This document shows, piece after piece, positions 11,116 through 12,416 of a stretch of DNA of 12,416 bases. Numbering within the stretch: position 1 is the first letter of the stretch; every line of letters starts with the position of its first letter. The stretch is from Candidatus Omnitrophota bacterium (lineage in GTDB: Bacteria > Omnitrophota > Gorgyraeia > B26-G9), in contig QNCH01000024.1 of NCBI GenBank assembly GCA_003645745.1, forward strand, positions 1 through 12,416. The letters are read 5' to 3'. The notes below the pieces were generated by a model. That model was given only the letters and a program-made list of their open reading frames with translations. It had not been told where the DNA came from and made no database searches. The translations under genes were made by a program, and so were the position numbers.

Positions 11116-12416
11116 TTTAAAAATATGCCTTTAGGTATGAAAATTGCCTGTTTAGCAGTAATTTTGATTGCATTAACAGGTATTGTTTCCTTTGTTGGAT
11201 ACAAAGGAATGTCTGGAATAGTCCAACGAGTAGAAAAAGCAGATGATGTAAACAGAATTGTTAAAGAGGTCTTAGAAATTCGCCAGCAGGAAAAAAATTT
11301 TATTATACGTAAAGACACGCAATATATAGAAAAAGTAAAAAGCCTTATTGCTGAGTTAAACACACTGCTTGAACAGATAAAACTTAAGTTTAAAAATACT
11401 GAAAACCGCGCAACAATTGATAAAGAATCGGCTGAGGTAGATAACTATACTAAAGCATTTGAGCAATATGTAGATTTATTTAATCAAAAAATATCTGTAG
11501 AACTGGCGATAGTAGAAATTGCCAGAAAAGCCCAAACTATGAGTGAGGAAATTAAAACTGGGCAGGAAGAAGAATTAGAACAATTGCTGCAAAAAAACAC
11601 AAAATCAGAATTAATCCAGGATCAAATAAAAAAAGTAGAAAAAGCAAATCATATTGTCCAGATTATGGATAACATCAGAACTAATGAGAAAAATTTTATG
11701 ATCCGCCATGACCAAAAGTATGTAGTTCTGGTATCCGAAGAAATTGAATCAGGGCTTAAGATTATAGAGCAAGCAAGGCCGCATTTTAAAAACGCGCAAA
11801 CACTTAATCTTTTAGATAATATTGTCAGCACTATAAGACAATACGAAAAACAATTTAATGCTTTTGTAGCGCTGACAAAAGAGCAGGACATAGCTGAAGA
11901 GCAAATGGTTCTTACCGCGCACGCAACACAAAAAATAGCTACAGATTTCATGGCAATACAAAAAAAACAAATGCACGATCAAGTTGCCTTATCAAATATG
12001 TGGATTATTATTGGCATTATTGCATCCACTTTGCTTGGCGCATTATTAGCATTCTTTATTACTCTTGGCATTACTAAGCCTTTAAATAAAATAATTACAA
12101 ACTTGCAGTCAGGGTCTGATGAAACTGCCGCAGCCGCAAACCAGGTTTCTTCTGCTTCCCAGCAGCTTTCACAAGGAGCTACTGAACAAGCCGCTTCATT
12201 AGAGGAGACTTCAAGTTCTCTTGACGAAATGTCGTCAATGACTAAACAAAATGCTGACAACGCTGCACAAGCTAACCAATTAGCAAAAGAAGCGCGCAAC
12301 GCGGCAAACCAGGGCAATGATGCTATGGGAAATATGCAAACTGCAATGGGCGACATTAATGACTCTTCAGATAAAATTGCTAAAATTATTAAAACAATTG
12401 AAGAAATAGCATTTCA
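11113..12416 (+). CDS. Methyl-accepting chemotaxis protein with HBM sensor domain, C-terminus beyond window
   Basis: The frame is open to the window edge (434 codons). It has a first membrane helix (about 10-30), a long all-helical periplasmic domain (about 35-290), a second helix (about 296-319), then the cytoplasmic coiled coil. The sensor carries two matching segments, IRQQEKNFIIRKD (56-68) and IRTNEKNFMIRHD (188-200), typical of helical bimodular (HBM) domains, which bind small organic ligands such as TCA-cycle acids in characterised members. After TM2 only a short HAMP-like stretch (ITKPLNKIITNL) precedes the adaptation helix, with Glu/Gln-rich methylation-type segments (QGATEQAASLEETSSSLDEM, 354-373). 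The kinase-contacting tip lies outside the window. The ATG has GGGGAGGAG about 10 bases upstream. Confidence 0.95.
   Translation, partial: MFKNMPLGMKIACLAVILIALTGIVSFVGYKGMSGIVQRVEKADDVNRIVKEVLEIRQQEKNFIIRKDTQYIEKVKSLIAELNTLLEQIKLKFKNTENRATIDKESAEVDNYTKAFEQYVDLFNQKISVELAIVEIARKAQTMSEEIKTGQEEELEQLLQKNTKSELIQDQIKKVEKANHIVQIMDNIRTNEKNFMIRHDQKYVVLVSEEIESGLKIIEQARPHFKNAQTLNLLDNIVSTIRQYEKQFNAFVALTKEQDIAEEQMVLTAHATQKIATDFMAIQKKQMHDQVALSNMWIIIGIIASTLLGALLAFFITLGITKPLNKIITNLQSGSDETAAAANQVSSASQQLSQGATEQAASLEETSSSLDEMSSMTKQNADNAAQANQLAKEARNAANQGNDAMGNMQTAMGDINDSSDKIAKIIKTIEEIAF

Overview
The window comes from an AT-rich, flagellated bacterium. The YidC protein has the large periplasmic domain of Gram-negative (diderm) bacteria, and the flagellar genes follow an flhF-flhG-PilZ-fliA order. 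Together these suggest an uncultured diderm lineage (Omnitrophota-like would fit), but the phylum is a low-confidence guess. No tRNA, rRNA, CRISPR array or transposase gene was found.

Layout. (1) 1-2546, minus strand: the 5' part of a secreted, beta-sandwich (concanavalin-like) protein with a fibronectin-III-like module, then a complete AAA_14/DUF4143 ATPase. These are accessory genes. (2) 2547-2993: a 447-base gap holding the ATPase promoter, a cluster of hairpins, a 113-bp palindromic repeat (family B) and a strong vegetative promoter. (3) 2994-5485: the housekeeping operon rpmH-rnpA-yidD-yidC-jag, with tight or overlapping junctions. The last gene holds only the Jag_N domain. (4) 5486-5787: a composite of half a family A repeat and a complete second family B repeat. 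(5) 5788-12416: a motility block of flhF and flhG (overlapping), a PilZ (c-di-GMP) protein, a small two-helix membrane protein, the flagellar sigma factor fliA, a small Lys-rich protein, a two-CBS-domain protein and a chemoreceptor cut by the window edge.

How the genes relate. rpmH-yidC makes ribosomal protein L34, the RNase P protein and the membrane insertase. FlhF/FlhG set flagellar number and position. The PilZ protein is probably a c-di-GMP-dependent motility regulator. FliA directs late flagellar and chemotaxis transcription. A near-perfect sigma-28 promoter (10408-10434) lies ahead of the CBS-domain gene, which links that gene, and perhaps the chemoreceptor after it, to FliA.

The most unusual feature is repeat family A, an imperfect long palindrome with TATACTCAAACGTAAT ends. 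It occurs as four full copies (121-172 bp), one half copy and one 29-bp minimal copy. It fills nearly every intergenic gap of the motility block, often starting just after a stop codon and ending just before a ribosome-binding site. The copies vary mainly at the hairpin tip, with compensatory base changes, and their ends resemble outward-facing promoters. They look like Correia- or RUP-type miniature elements. Family B (two copies of exactly 113 bp) brackets the rpmH-jag operon.
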